The translations under genes and the position numbers were made by a program. Below are positions 11,170 through 39,550 of a stretch of DNA of 64,000 nt, in pieces. Numbering within the stretch: position 1 is the first letter of the stretch; each line of letters starts with the position of its first letter. Origin of the DNA: Piscicola geometra (lineage: Eukaryota; Annelida; Clitellata; Hirudinida; Piscicolidae); NCBI GenBank assembly GCA_943735955.1, contig OX030960.1, positions 849,397 through 913,396 on the forward strand, written 5' to 3'. Under the pieces are notes generated by a model. That model had not been told where the DNA came from. It saw only the letters and a program-made list of their open reading frames with translations, and searched no databases.

Positions 11170-14100
11170 ATGCATCCCTTTAAGATGGCCGCGGATGAAC
11201 TAAACCACTTTGAAAATCGGGAAAACTCTTTTAAGCCTGCTTTCAAGCGTTCATCAGAACGAGGTCTTGTAGATTTCGATTCTCCAATAAAAAAGGCAAA
11301 GGTAATTGAGCCGAAAATTATGAGCGCTATTTCTGCCTGTGATACTTCATTTATAGAGGAAACGAAAGGTAGACTGGAAAATATGACTGTATCTTACATA
11401 TGCTTGCGGAATTGTACTGAGCATTTTATAGATTTTTATATTTAATAAAAAAAATTATACTTCCAGGTAAAGAAAACTTAGCTAGTAATAACAGCAGTGA
11501 CAATGAACTAACTGATATGAATGATACCACACATTCTTCCTCTGCTGTTGGTAATAGGATTGGTACTTCACTATTTTAAAAAAAATTTGATAATGATTTA
11601 TTTTAATATATTTGATACTGCTGCCCACAGCTAACACCTTATGGATAGAGAAGAAGGTAAAGTCAGGGTTCAATCCTCGTCTCTTGCTCAAGTCTCTTTT
11701 CAACACTGACGATCTGCCAAATGACATTGAAGATGCCACCCTCTGGCACATCATTGCATCCATCATGACCGAGCCTCCGAAGAGAAATAGGCTTGAGGGG
11801 GTGACCACCTTCGATGATGTCATACGTCTGATAAAACAGTCCAAGAGGATTATTGTCTTAACTGGAGCTGGTGTTGGTGCAAAAATGTTGTACTTATTTT
11901 GAAAATTTAAATGGCATAGAGCTACATAAAGTACAATTATAAATGAGATAGAAGTTGCACTTATCCAAGAGCATCCCGATCTACAACTATTCCAATCCTT
12001 TTTTACAGGTTTCAGTTTCGTGTGGAATTCCGGACTTCAGGTCGCGGAATGGCATCTATGCACGTCTTTCAATCGACTACCCTGACTTGCCCGACCCTCA
12101 GGCCATGTTTGACATCAACTACTTCAGAAGGAATCCCAAGCCATTCTTCAAGTTTGCCAAGGTCAGTGCTGTCAGAAGTGTGTCTCAGTGTTCGAAAAGA
12201 TGGGTTTTTAAGTTTCAAACAATGTTTTATTCAATTATTTAGGTTATCATTTTATTAACATTTTCAGGAAATCTACCCGGGTCTTTTCAGTCCATCGACT
12301 GCACATCGTTTCATTGGTGCGCCCTTTAGAAAAACCTTTGCATACATATATATAAAACCTTCTAGACGCTTTTGTACACCCTCTACCAACACCATGCAGG
12401 GGTTCTGGAAGCATCGGGTCGCTTGTTGCGCAACTACACTCAAAACATCGACACACTCGAACCACTCGCACACATCAGCAAACTCATCCAGTGTCATGGT
12501 TGCTTATTTTCTCACCTTTAAACACTGTGAAACACCATGTACAGGCTGCACTTTTGCTTCTTATTTTGCTCTCAAAAGTTTTCCAATGACGCGATTTTTA
12601 ACATTTTAAATATCAAAACAGTGGATACTTTCTAGCTGACTAGCTAATTTCCGTTTTTAAAACTTGCTTTCTTCTTTTTGACATTGAAAACAGCTGCTCA
12701 TTAGACATGATGTTTCACAGCAGCTTGCAAAGCCGGCCATTTGGTTTGGCTCAGCTCTGGTTTGGGCTCTCTCACACGAGAGAAACTTGCGCAAACTTTT
12801 GACTAAAACATTGTCTCAAAAAATGAAGCACAATTTAGGTAAGAAGTGTCTTCTGATTGGTTAATTAGAATATATATTTTTTTCAGTTAATTATTCCCTT
12901 GTCAACAGATTTTTTTTGCATTCTAGGCTTTAGGTTCTAATTAATAAAAGCATTATTATACTTTCAAAATTAGAATTGTAATTATTTCTCAAATTATGTG
13001 TATTATCTTTTTGCTGCATAAAAAAATTTGGAAAATAGTGTCAACACATTTTGGAATTAATAAAATCAAAAAAGAAAACAAATATTATTTTAAGTATCTA
13101 CTTGTGGAACCCACTTTAAAAAAATTTTGTTATTGAATATTTTATTTTGTAGCCAGAGCCACCATTTTTTTCGGCTATGGCTTCTGCAAAAGTAGCGGTT
13201 CCGGCTCGGCTCTGAAAGCTTGTTTTACACTACTTTGATGGCATACATAGCGAACAATTAATGCATTTTTGAAGACCTTGACTCGTTGCAATGATGCTGT
13301 AATGATGCACCTTCAACGTCTTCAGGCTCCTTCTCAACGGCAACCTGCATGAGGTGTCGTCTGCAGGTAGATGCCGAGGAGATCCGTGAAGACGTGATGA
13401 AGCAGGTCATCCCCATGTGTCGCAGGTGTGGCGACGGAGCCCCTGCTGCGGCACAGCAACTGCAAAAGCATGAGAGCATCTCGAGTGTGCCAGAGAAGCA
13501 CGCACCTCAAAACTTCTTTGGTGCTGTAAAATACGACTCTGAAGATAGCAAGATTACCACAACGACTACTGCTAATGTCGCCACCACTACTGCTTCTCTT
13601 GGCAACTTGCCAATTCCTGAACAGGCGATCTTGAAGCCTGACATCGTCTTCTTCGGCGAGAGTCTCAGTGAGGAGTTCCACAAGAGCTTCGAGGAGGACA
13701 AGCACCTCTGCGACCTGCTCATCGTCATGGGCTCATCGCTCAAAGTCAAGCCTGTTGCCATCATTCCTGGTGGGTGGTGGTGGCAGAGAGCAGAGATGGT
13801 GGGTGCATTGGTTCGATTTTAGCACTTTTTTGTAGATAGTTATTCACTGTCTACCATACATTTTAAATCCTTGGCACTTGCTTACTTTGTCCAAAGTTTT
13901 TCATTAATGAAAGTAAAAAAAATAAATATTATTCTATCTTACTAATTGTTATTATATTTTATGTTTTAACATTTTTTAAATCAAGAATTCAAAACAAACA
14001 TTACAAAAAATTGAAATTATTGTTTGTTTATTGAAATTAAAAACATAATTTGTACATTTTAAAAAATGTAATTTCAACAATTTTGTGAAAAATAGTTTTT

Positions 14101-16264
14101 AAAAGTTAATAAATTATTTAGGCTTACATTGTTTTTTTATACATTGGTTTCATTTTTTATTTGGGCGGGTTAACGAAATATAAAACATCATCGTCATCAT
14201 CATCTCCGGGTTTTTATTATTCAGGCCAACTTTTCCTCTCCCGAGGGTGGGGCCTGTCTGAAAAGTCTCAATTTCTCTCTCCACTCATTTCTGTCATGGG
14301 CATCAGTGCTGCTACTCCCAGGTATTTGAGGTATTTCTGTACTACCTCTTCCCACGTCTTCTTTGGCCTGCCTGGTCGTTTCGTTCCAGAAACCTCCATT
14401 CTTCTAACCTTGTTGATCCAACCACCATCACGTTCCACATGCCCAAACCACCTCATTCTTCTCGCCTGCAGTACAGCACAATATCCTGGTTTCCCATCAT
14501 TTTTGGAGCTGATTTGAACTGATGAGATCTTTTGATTTGATGTTGCACATCCAACGGATCATGGCTCGGTTCTTGCGTTGAAGGCGGTTGATTGTTTTTT
14601 AAACGAGACAAAAAGATTCCTAAAATATTTCTTGTGTTGAAGTGTGAGCGTTATTATTTCATTGAAGGCTGCTATTGTGAGAAAAATAAACAATAAAAAA
14701 ATGAGTGAATTTCAAAGCTTTTTGTCTTGAAACAATTTTGAGAGCCGGAGTTGCCAGTTTTTCTTAACTCTGGCAAAAATTAGCGGGTCGGCACGGCAAT
14801 ACGGCTGTATATCCTCGTACCACATTCAGCGTGCAATCTGCTCCACCATCACCAACCCACACAGACGTGCTGCCTGCCAAGGTGCCTCAAGTCCTCATCA
14901 ACAGGGAGTCCCTGCCTCACATGCACTTTGACGTCGAACTTCTAGGTAGGGGTGGTGATGATGATCATGATGATGATCATGATCATGATTAGATGACAAC
15001 TTACGTAAAATAAGACAGCTTCAAGTAGAGATGACTTGCAGGTGACTGTGACGAGGTGGTGCGCTCCCTTTGTGCCCACTTGGCTGACACCGATGGAGGC
15101 GTCTTCAAGCAGTTGTTGGAGGGGCAAGAGAAGGGAGTGGCCGTACAAACGTTTGTCTCTGAAGAGGGTCTTGATCACCTTGTGAAGAACAATGTGAAGA
15201 CGCAAGAAGACTTCAATAATATAGACCGTGCTTCACAAAACAATGCAACTCCCACTATTTGTATTACTACTGAGACCTCTGTCGCTCAAACTACCGATAC
15301 TGCCACTGCTTCTTCTTTCATTGCTTCTCATAGCAGCAAAGCCACGTCTCTTGTAGAATCATTAGATCAGAGAGACTTTCACTTAGAAAACAACACTTCA
15401 CCATCACTCTTCACTCTATCAACAACAAAATATCATCTAAGTTCTGTCATGCCTCAAGAAAGAACCAGTTCAAATGAAACTATTGAAGTAATAACTACTA
15501 CCACTACTGCTACCAATTCTACTACTACTAGTACTACTATTGCTACTACTACTACTGCTAGTACTACTACTACTACTACTACTACTACTAATAATAATAA
15601 TAATAATAAAATCAAAACAATTACGAAAACTGGTATACAAGTTTTAACGGAAAATTCTGATGCTGCTGTTGATTTTAACAAGATATCTAGTGCTTATGAT
15701 GAAACTACTGCCAACAACTCAAATGAACATGATGAAGGTGAAGATATGCTCAGTTGCAATGACGATGACAGAGAGTGTTATGTGGATGTTGCAAAAGAAA
15801 GGAATGGTGATTGTGCCAAAAAAGAACATTTGGACGTTGCAGCTTTTTTGAACGGTTGGTTTGTTTGTGCCTAACTTTTTTTTGATCTGCTGAATACTGT
15901 GTGAGGTTTCTTCTTCAACCACACAGGTGCCACTTTTGCACTTTTGAGTGCTCGCAAGTACGTCTTCGCAGGCGCTGAAGTCACCAAGAGGGTTCTCAAC
16001 GAGTCCCCTAGCTCATCATCATCATCATCGTTATCATCATCATCGGTATCGTCATCAAGTGATGGAGAAGATGAGGAGGATAATGAGAAGGAAGAGGAGG
16101 AGGGTGGTAATAGTTGTCAAGAGAACGTTTTCAAGGAGTTGCAAACGGCCCACACCACCGATGCTGCTGCTGTTTCTCCTTCCACCATTATGAATGTCAC
16201 TGCTTGCAATGGTGATGACAATGTGGCCACTTCCTTGTGTTTGCATGAGAGTGTAATTTCATAA
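11170..16264 (+). CDS. SIRT1: SIRT1 orthologue, NAD-dependent protein deacetylase
   Basis: Class I sirtuin removing acetyl groups from histones and transcription factors using NAD, mainly nuclear. Ten phase-consistent exons: 11170-11368, 11467-11550, 11631-11872, 12009-12161, 12268-12316, 12400-12498, 13326-13769, 14865-14945, 15042-15854, 15927-16264; 833 aa. Residues 171-193 hold the NAD loop ([19 protein letters not shown]). YTQNID is at 255-260, catalytic His275 in QCHGS, and zinc Cys283, 286, 307, 310. Then [19 protein letters not shown] and [25 protein letters not shown] follow. The last exon carries an ESA-like segment ([12 protein letters not shown]) before Ser and acidic tracts. About 59 extra Thr-rich residues lie between Cys310 and Lys379. 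Residues ~452-720 are disordered with poly-Thr and poly-Asn. The ATG at 11185 ([10 protein letters not shown] at -3 and G at +4) is a likely alternative start. Introns 6 and 7 carry repeats. Confidence 0.95.
12499..13325. other. SIRT1 intron 6, GC-richer repeat patches
   Basis: Patches at 12725-12775 and 13152-13220 (cggttccggctcggctctga) resemble one another and 14740-14805 in intron 7 (gagccggagttgcc). They may be ends of a TIR element, but I could not pair termini or find a duplication. Confidence 0.35.
14195..14595 (-). mobile_element. LINE 3' end, [10 protein letters not shown] family
   Basis: On the minus strand this encodes [20 protein letters not shown] followed by [20 protein letters not shown], the carboxy end of the same LINE family as 40455-42040, with its 3' tail at 14200-14270. 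It is inserted antisense in SIRT1 intron 7. The coding part is short and 5'-truncated, and the frame ends early at about 14268. Confidence 0.8.
15516..15612 (+). repeat. Coding ACT/AAT triplet tract in SIRT1 exon 9
   Basis: A run of act codons passing into aat codons encodes poly-Thr then six Asn within the disordered region after the catalytic core. Triplet slippage would keep the frame. A second, shorter tca run at 16015-16045 encodes poly-Ser in exon 10. Confidence 0.85.
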
Positions 16265-16724
16265 ATGTATTTCGATGCATGCTGCTACATTTATATTGAC
16301 TTTGGGTTGCTGCAATGGTATACGACGATGAAGCAGTTTAGTATAAATGGATTGATTGAAGAATAGCACTGAAACATGTACTGTGCTTGCTTGCCAGTCA
16401 GTCTCACTACAAAAGCAGACCGTTGACACCTATCATTTTTATTTTACGTTTTATCTGTTACGTTTTCAATCTTTCAAAAAAGATATTAGTTATTTTTTTG
16501 ATATTTATTGAAAAATCTAACATATTTTGTAGTCCCTTTGACGGCACTGCCTTCCCTATTGCTAATTTTTAGAGTCACAACTATGGCGAAAAAGCTTTAA
16601 AAAAAACTAATTTAAAAAAAGTTATTACAATGTTGAATGAAACCAATCATCCACTCATTCACGCCACATCACATTCGTGGTAGGTACAACGAGGATTGTA
16701 GCTTCGAAGCCTCATTCATCCTTC
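16265..16724. other. SIRT1 3' flank
   Basis: Presumed 3' UTR and flank of SIRT1. No canonical element recognised and no exon supported. Confidence 0.4.
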
Positions 16725-18690
16725 AACTTAGTCGCTTTGCAACCCCTAAATTTCAAAAATCAAAGCTAGCTCATTTTATAAAATTTAACTTTCACAATCC
16801 CTAAATATCACAACGTCCAAATTTCACAACCCGCCCCCAACTGTCACAACGCCAAAAACATTAATATTACTTAAAAATGGAAATGGTAAACTTATAAAAT
16901 ATGCAAATTAGGTGAATGAAGGGAATTTCAATGATGATACTATCATTATGATAGTCATCACAAAAAGCTGAATAACTTTAACCTATTAACTTTTTGACTA
17001 TCATGAATTAATAATTTTGTGTTTTTAAAAGAAATTTTCTTTTCATTGAATATAATTTCTAAAATAAAAAAACTTTATAAAAATGTAAAAAACGAGAATT
17101 AATTTTCCTCTTTATTATCTGATTTTGCTTCTCAACATACCTGTCTATTTTAACGGTTCCATGACAACCCACCCGATTACCAATCAACCCGAAAAATATT
17201 GGACAGCCCACTCGAAAGTTTTAGACAACCCATCCGAAAAAGTGGTCAACCCACCCGATCATATATGACTTAAATTTATATTTTAAAAATCAAAAAAATT
17301 AATTTATTTGAGATCATTATTTTAGAAATTGTATTTATCATTTCTTTTGGCGTTATTATGGCTTTTCGTTGATATCTATACTTTTAACGTTAAGGTTTTT
17401 AAAAATCGGCATCTTCAATGCAATCGATTAAACATTAGACAACTATATAATTTTTAGTAGAAAAAAAGCGTTTTTGATTTTAATGGTTTGGCCCATAAAG
17501 GCCACTACATTTTTATAGAAGCTCATTTATGGGCAATTAGTCATTTATGTAAGCTTACCATAGGAATATTTTACATTTCAAAATCAGTGACTGAATTGTA
17601 ATAGTTAGTTTAATGGTTGGGATTTTTGAATAAAAGTAGTTTGGATAGTGTGTTAGTGGAGTGATGTTACAATTGTGAATTTTTGAATAATTTAAAACTT
17701 AAATATTCAATACAGTACAAACACAAATCGACTTTAATTTATTTTCCTTAATGTGGTTTTTCAAATTAATAAAATCATTATTTTTTGTAGAACTAATGAA
17801 TTTTATGTATGTAAAGATGCCGCATCTTGCTCAGCACCACTTTTCAAATAATTGTACAAAATAATTTTAAAAAATTGGTTATTTAAATATTTATTTATAA
17901 ATATAAGTCATTTGATCGGGTGGGTTGTCCAAATATGTCGGGTAGGTTATCCAAAACTATCGGGTGGATTGTCCAATTTTTCCTGGTGGCCTGTTTAAAA
18001 TTCTCGGGTGGGCTGTCTTAACTTTTTCGGGTGGGTCGTCTGGTTGTCTATTTAAACTATGAGCCCCAAAAATGAATTATACATTTTTGGAAAGATATTT
18101 GAACGATAATCTGATTTCAAATAAATAATTTTGGGAATTTATTATTAGTTTATGAGTATGGAAAGTTTAATCAATATACGAGAGTTATGAAAAACGTATA
18201 ATAAACAGTTAGATTCTCAAGGATCATGGAACGCATATCTATTTGAACCAATCAGCGCTGTCTTTAAGTCTCCAAATACAGTTTTTTTTATTTAAAAACT
18301 GATAACTTTTGAACCGATTTGAATATTTAAAGAATAAAAACAAATGTAGGATCTGTACATCAAAACCTATTTGATATATATTTAGAATAATTAACTTGAA
18401 AAAATTGAAAAATCCGTGGCGGTTATTATTACTGTAATGGACACCTTTGCTGTTTTCACCTTTTTTATTAATAAACGAAACAATTGTTTCATATAAACTG
18501 ATAGTTTTCTAAGATTAACTCAAAACTTTGATGATCATTCGTTGGGATAATAAATTACATTGAACTAGCAGTATTAATGTTGGAGGCGTTTAGAATTAAG
18601 GTATTGTGAAATTTTGGCGTTGTGATATGTAGGGATTGTGACATTTCATGCTACGATTTGTGAAATTTAAGAACTGTGAATGCGCCCTTT
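16725..18690. mobile_element. Inverted-repeat element (outer) in SIRT1/GRIP spacer
   Basis: Left arm 16725-16870 (tttcacaatccctaaatatc, acaacg, aaatttcacaac) matches the inverse complement of 18565-18690 (tcacaatccctacatatcac, aacgccaaaatttcac, then cattaatactgc). The arms are ~100-140 bp and diverged. No transposase is seen. It encloses a second inverted-repeat element. Confidence 0.7.
17150..18050. mobile_element. Inverted-repeat element (inner) with cccacccg subrepeats
   Basis: The left arm (17160-17275) repeats a ~22-25 bp unit with gacaacccacccga. The right arm (17905-18045) is its inverse complement (gatcgggtgggttgtc, then further gggtggg units). The inner edges gatcatatatgactt and aagtcatttgatc match. 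Flanks share gtctatttt/aaac (about 17146 and 18042), a possible imperfect duplication. Confidence 0.7.
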
Positions 18691-18733
18691 GAAATGGCGG
18701 TTTTAAGTTGAACATCTAACGATATATCGCCTC

Positions 18734-35470
<16,737 letters not shown>

Positions 35471-35780
35471 CTAAGAGAATTTCTATCTTTTTCAAAAGTA
35501 AGCAGAACGGAAAGTTATCTGTTGTGATGTTTAGTTTGTATTTGCTATTTTATTTGATTTTTAAGCTATATTTGAAGCTATGTTTGTGTTTGAGATTTTA
35601 TTATATGTTCAGTAAACATTTCATTGATGATTTTTAACTCTTTTTGTGGCCTATAAATAAAATTTTAAAGAAAGAAAGTTTTTCAACGACAAGGCATGAG
35701 CATTTTAAAAGTAGCAATGTTAGAGAACTCATTTACGCATATTAAGCTAATAATTGTGTTAGAAATGAAAACATGATAAT

Positions 35781-36117
35781 TAGAGTTGTTGCTCGAACGA
35801 TTAAGAATTGTAATCGAAAGTTAATCGTGTTTTGGCGCAATGTTTTTAGCCTTTGAAATTAGTGTAAAATAGTATTTTATTTTTTTAATGAATAGAAACT
35901 ATTGAGAATTTATCAAAATTTATTTATAAAAGTAATCGACATTTGAGAAAAAAATAATCCACAAATGATCAAAAAAATACAAAAGTTCGGTTGCTAATCT
36001 AGAAAGAATGCATTTTCCCATTCGTTGGTTGAGAGTAAATTAAGAGTTCTTGTGTTCATTTGCTGACAATGTAGCCAACACAGCAAAAAAAACAGTTTAA
36101 TTTTGATATATTCAAAT
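35781..36117. mobile_element. Solo left part of hAT family 3
   Basis: tagagttgttgctcgaacga at 35781, followed by gttaatcgtgttttggcgca, resembles the left end at 36118. The right part (36005-36115) resembles the near-right internal region at 37500-37590, so this is an internally deleted copy abutting the next. Confidence 0.6.
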
Positions 36118-36617
36118 TAGAGCTGTTCCACGATTACAAATTTTAATCGCGTTTAATCGTTCAATTTTTTGATCGTGCGTTAATCGTATTTTAACGCAAT
36201 GTTTTTAGCATTTTTTAAATAAGTATAAAATATATATATATTTTTTTTAATTAAAAAAAAATTTGATCAGAATTTTTATATAAAAGTAATCCACATTTTA
36301 AAGAATAAAAATAATCCATAAAAGCTAAAAAGCTAATTGTCACACATACTTTTTGAGCCAGTTACTCAAGCAAACAAGTTTTTCAAAATTAGTTGATCTA
36401 ATGGAACTGTACTTGCAGGAGATGAAAAGTATTTTCTTGCCAGTTTCGCAAGAGACGGATATGCCCCTTCGTGTTGTTGCCACCAAAAAAGCCGACAACT
36501 CTTAAAGCCTACCTCAGATTCTGTTCTATAGCGTTCAAGGTTGACTTTGTAATCATTGAGATATCTTCATCTTTAGAATCTGAAAATACACAAATATATA
36601 TATATATATATATATAA

Positions 36618-37145
36618 AGAGTTGGCGCTGCAACAAAGAAGCTTCTTGCACCTGCATACTTGAGTTTGTAGCTCTGTGGAACTACATCTCTTGACCTAGA
36701 AGACCTGAGTCTTTTCTCTGGGGAAGACTTGCTCTCATGACAATACCACTCGACAAATAATCTGGGCACTCATTAGACAGACACTTATGCATTAACAAGA
36801 TGTTTTTGTATTCAATTCTGTTTTTAACACGAAGCCAGTGAAGCTCCTTAAGAACAGGGCTGATATGATCATACTTTCTAGCACCTGTTATGAGCCTAGC
36901 TGTGGTGTTGATTATACACTGAATTTTCTGCAGCTGCGTCATTGGCAACCCAGTAAGAATGATATTGCCATAGTCAATTCGACTGAGAACCAAAGCAGAA
37001 GCCAATGTTGTCAGTGAGTCCTTAGTCATTAACCATCTTATGGATCGTATTTGGCGTAAAGAAGCAAAGCAGGTTTGAGTCATCTTGTTGATGTGCGTAG
37101 TCACGGTGAGGTCTTTGTCGAGGTAAACTTCTAGGTTTATATGTT
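36618..37145 (-). mobile_element. CR1/L2-like LINE fragment inside hAT family 3
   Basis: The minus strand encodes INLEVYLDKDLTVTTHINKM, SLRQIRSIRWL, LSRIDYGNIILTG, ISPVLKELHWLRVKNRIEYK, then after a shift near 36730 YKLKYAGARSFFVAAPTL. This is the thumb and connection region downstream of the RT active site. The catalytic palm is missing, and the end at 36618 runs into a (TA)n tract (36596-36617). Confidence 0.85.
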
Positions 37146-37609
37146 TGTAGTTTTTTGTTTGGTGAAGCCTGTCTAGTTTTTGAGGTTTTCTTTTCCTCTT
37201 ATAGTTTCTTTAACTCTTTCATTTTTTGAAAACATTTTACAATTTTAAATCGGGAGTCTAATGATGTGGCAATTCTTGACTATTGGATATTTCTGATTAT
37301 TCATTCTCTGCTCCAATTTGAAAAAAAAAATTTGGCTGTGAAACGAATGACAAAAACTGGATCATATTCTGAGGTGCATATTTCTTGTAAAAAGTGACAA
37401 ATTGCAAGAAAAACTTTTTAAAATTTCATGTATTTTTTACCCCCTAGAAGTTTTGTTGCATATCTCAAGAAAAGAGAAGTTTTTTCATGAAATCCAATTT
37501 TTCCCATTCGTTTGATGACAGTTAATTAGTACCATTTTTGTTCACTTGCTGACAATATAACCAAAACAGCAAATAAACAGTTCAATTTGGATAAGTTTAA
37601 ATGCGTTGA

Positions 37610-37745
37610 AATTTTGAAATGCGTTAATTTTTTGAAATGCGTTAATTTTTTTAAATGCGTTAATTTTTTTAAATGCGTTAATTTTTTTAAATGCGTTAAT
37701 TTTTTTAAATGCGTTAATTTTTTTTAATGAGTTAAAATATTTAAT
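37610..37745. repeat. 17-bp minisatellite inside hAT family 3
   Basis: About seven units of ttttttaaatgcgttaa. The inverse complement contains aacgcat with flanking A/T runs, close to the 17-bp satellite unit at 23440-24664. Confidence 0.85.
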
Positions 37746-37939
37746 GGCGTTAAAAATTTTAACTGTCATTTATTGATTAACGCGTTAATCGAAAGTTAAC
37801 TCAGATAAGAGCACAGCTCTGAAGAAAAGTAGTAAGGACAACGGGTACCTGTTAATTTTTTTATTATTCGGATACCTTTTCTGGAAAATTATATAAGCCA
37901 ACCAAAAAATATTGTTTTGAATTTTGAAACTGAATTAAC

Positions 37940-38080
37940 TATATTTGAGGTGCTGATTTCAAATATCAAATCAGTTTTCTTCTACCAGCTCTAGTTTTTC
38001 AGATAAGTTGCATTTTAATCTTTAGTTTTTACTCTTTATTTTGTCATATTTAATAACACTACACAATAGAAATCTCTATC
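37940..38080 (+). repeat. Dispersed repeat, direct copy of 25865-26005
   Basis: Same landmarks as the earlier copy (gaggtgctgatttcaaata, cttctaccagctctag). Non-coding. Confidence 0.65.
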
Positions 38081-38289
38081 TTTTTGAATTAAACTAAAAA
38101 TATAGTTTGAAACACTGTTATATTTGCATTTTTTTAATGAAAAAAAAGAGTTCAAATAGAAGAAGTTATTTAAATAATTCTAACATGTTATGCTATATTT
38201 TTAGATAATGCACATAAAAAGAAAACAGAAAAACTGTGAGTGATTTCTTGAAGAAAGCTTATCTCGGTCACTTTATTGTTAAACTTGAG

Positions 38290-38770
38290 GATTTGTGTGA
38301 CACTTATCTGCAGTAAGAAATCATAAATAAATTGATTCAAACCACATTTATTAAAACAGAAATAAATTTCAATTGCAAAGAGTTCAATAAAATTATGACT
38401 TCTAATTATTTTATTAGTTATAATAATAATAATTATTATTTTAATTACAACAAAGCAAATTATTTAACGTGAAATACAACAGTACTCATAAACTGTCGTG
38501 CTGTTGCAAAGACGACACTGACGACGAATGTTATCTTTATTTAATGTTATGAGAGGTTAAAAAATTATATTTTCTTCAATGAAAGCTTCAAGTATGAAGC
38601 ATTTGCGGTTTGGATTTTTTTTCGAAATATAAAAATTAACATTCATCTACAAATTCAACTTTTAATTTTAATGTTATAAATTTCATAATACATTAACATT
38701 AAAATAATAATTTTATTAATTTTATAATAACTATTGTAATGAATGACTAGGTTTATTAAAAATCATATGA
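38290..38770 (+). repeat. ~480-bp dispersed repeat, direct copy at 51543-52025
   Basis: Near-identical over most of its length, including aattgattcaaaccacattt, the aattatgacttctaatt stretch, the acagtactcata box and gaagcatttgcggttt. Each copy lies a few hundred bases upstream of a gcgctata/TTGA LINE tail (39487; 52078), so the copies may be two members of one retroelement. Confidence 0.8.
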
Positions 38771-38918
38771 AATCATATCACGTCAAAGTTGCGAAAACGC
38801 ATCATTGATTTTTAAACACATTGAAAACGTTTTACAAGTTATTTTGAATGTTAAAAAAATTAATTTAAGTATTAACTATCTTTACACTCTGAAATTAAGA
38901 CTTAATTTGGTCTTTGGT

Positions 38919-38943
38919 TAGCGGCTGCCATTTTGGCAGCCGC
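38919..38943. repeat. Perfect GC-rich hairpin
   Basis: agcggctgcca, a three-base ttt spacer, then tggcagccgct: an 11-bp perfect inverted repeat in very AT-rich DNA. No terminator or RNA gene is implied. Confidence 0.8.
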
Positions 38944-39055
38944 TCAAATAAATTTGTAGAATAAACGGTTTTGGGTATAATATATTAAAATTTTCGACTC
39001 TTAAATCTAAATAAAAATTAAATTCAATTAATTAGAATGTTTTTAGTGCGAATGT

Positions 39056-39235
39056 TGGTTGTTCTGAATCTGTCAAGGAATGGCTGCAGCAGACCAAAAT
39101 GGCCGCAGGGAATCAAGTGAGATGCGAAATAAAGGAGAAATCCTTCCATAGAAGCAGCAGTTCCAGTGCTGGCAAAGAATTCTTCTTCATCCTCTATCGC
39201 AGCCTCGGCACCAGTGGCAAGACAGAAAATTGAGA
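39056..39235 (+). other. Possible orphan exon or coding-like patch
   Basis: A GC-richer 180-bp patch in AT-rich repeats. The plus frame reads SVKEWLQQTKMAAGNQVRCE, KSFHRSSSSSAGKEFFFILY and stops. The minus frame is also open for ~70 codons (IEDEEEFFASTGTAASMEGF). Neither is recognised, and splice sites are not obvious. It could be an exon of an unrecognised gene or transposon DNA. Confidence 0.25.
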
Positions 39236-39479
39236 AGAATGATGATTGTGTTTTATTGTTTTGAGGAAGATGTGGTGATGATTGTGCTGTGGTATGAGTG
39301 TTGGTACTGTAGTGATGATTGAATTTTTTTTGGTGGTGTTAGTGAATTTTTGGCGGTGATTGTCATGGTGGTGTGGGTGAGGTTGGATTATTGAGGTTGA
39401 TTGTTTTTTTAAATATATTTAAATTGATATATATACATATATTGGTAGTGGTCTAAAAACCGTTTTATTTAACAAATTT

Positions 39480-39550
39480 ATTTGAAGAGCGCTTTTGTTC
39501 ACTTAGTAAAGGGCGCTATACAAATCATTAGTGATTGATTGATTAATTTG
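39480..39550 (+). mobile_element. LINE/SINE 3' tail (gcgctata and TTGA)
   Basis: gagcgcttttgttcacttag then gggcgctatacaaatc and three TTGA-like steps. Same tail class as 1755-1812, 52078 and 60961. Confidence 0.6.

Larger units (their letters stand above)
36118..37821. mobile_element. hAT family 3 element, diverged copy
   Basis: Left end tagagctgttccacgatta; right end gcacagctctg with gttaatcgaaagttaact before it. An antisense hAT C-terminal remnant (minus strand LAKLARKYFSSPASTVPL) sits at 36345-36540. A LINE fragment is inserted at 36618-37145, absent from the sister copy at 54047-55044. No duplication is recognisable around this copy. Confidence 0.75.

Noticed and set aside
11482..11844. 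Minus-strand frame of 120 codons
   Set aside because: Shadow of SIRT1 exons 2 and 3 on the other strand.
15454..15681. Hydrophobic minus-strand frame
   Set aside because: Antisense of the poly-Thr/Asn tract in SIRT1 exon 9.
38919..38943. Transcription terminator or microRNA hairpin
   Set aside because: An 11-bp stem with a 3-base loop is too short for a pre-miRNA, and bacterial-type terminators do not apply here.
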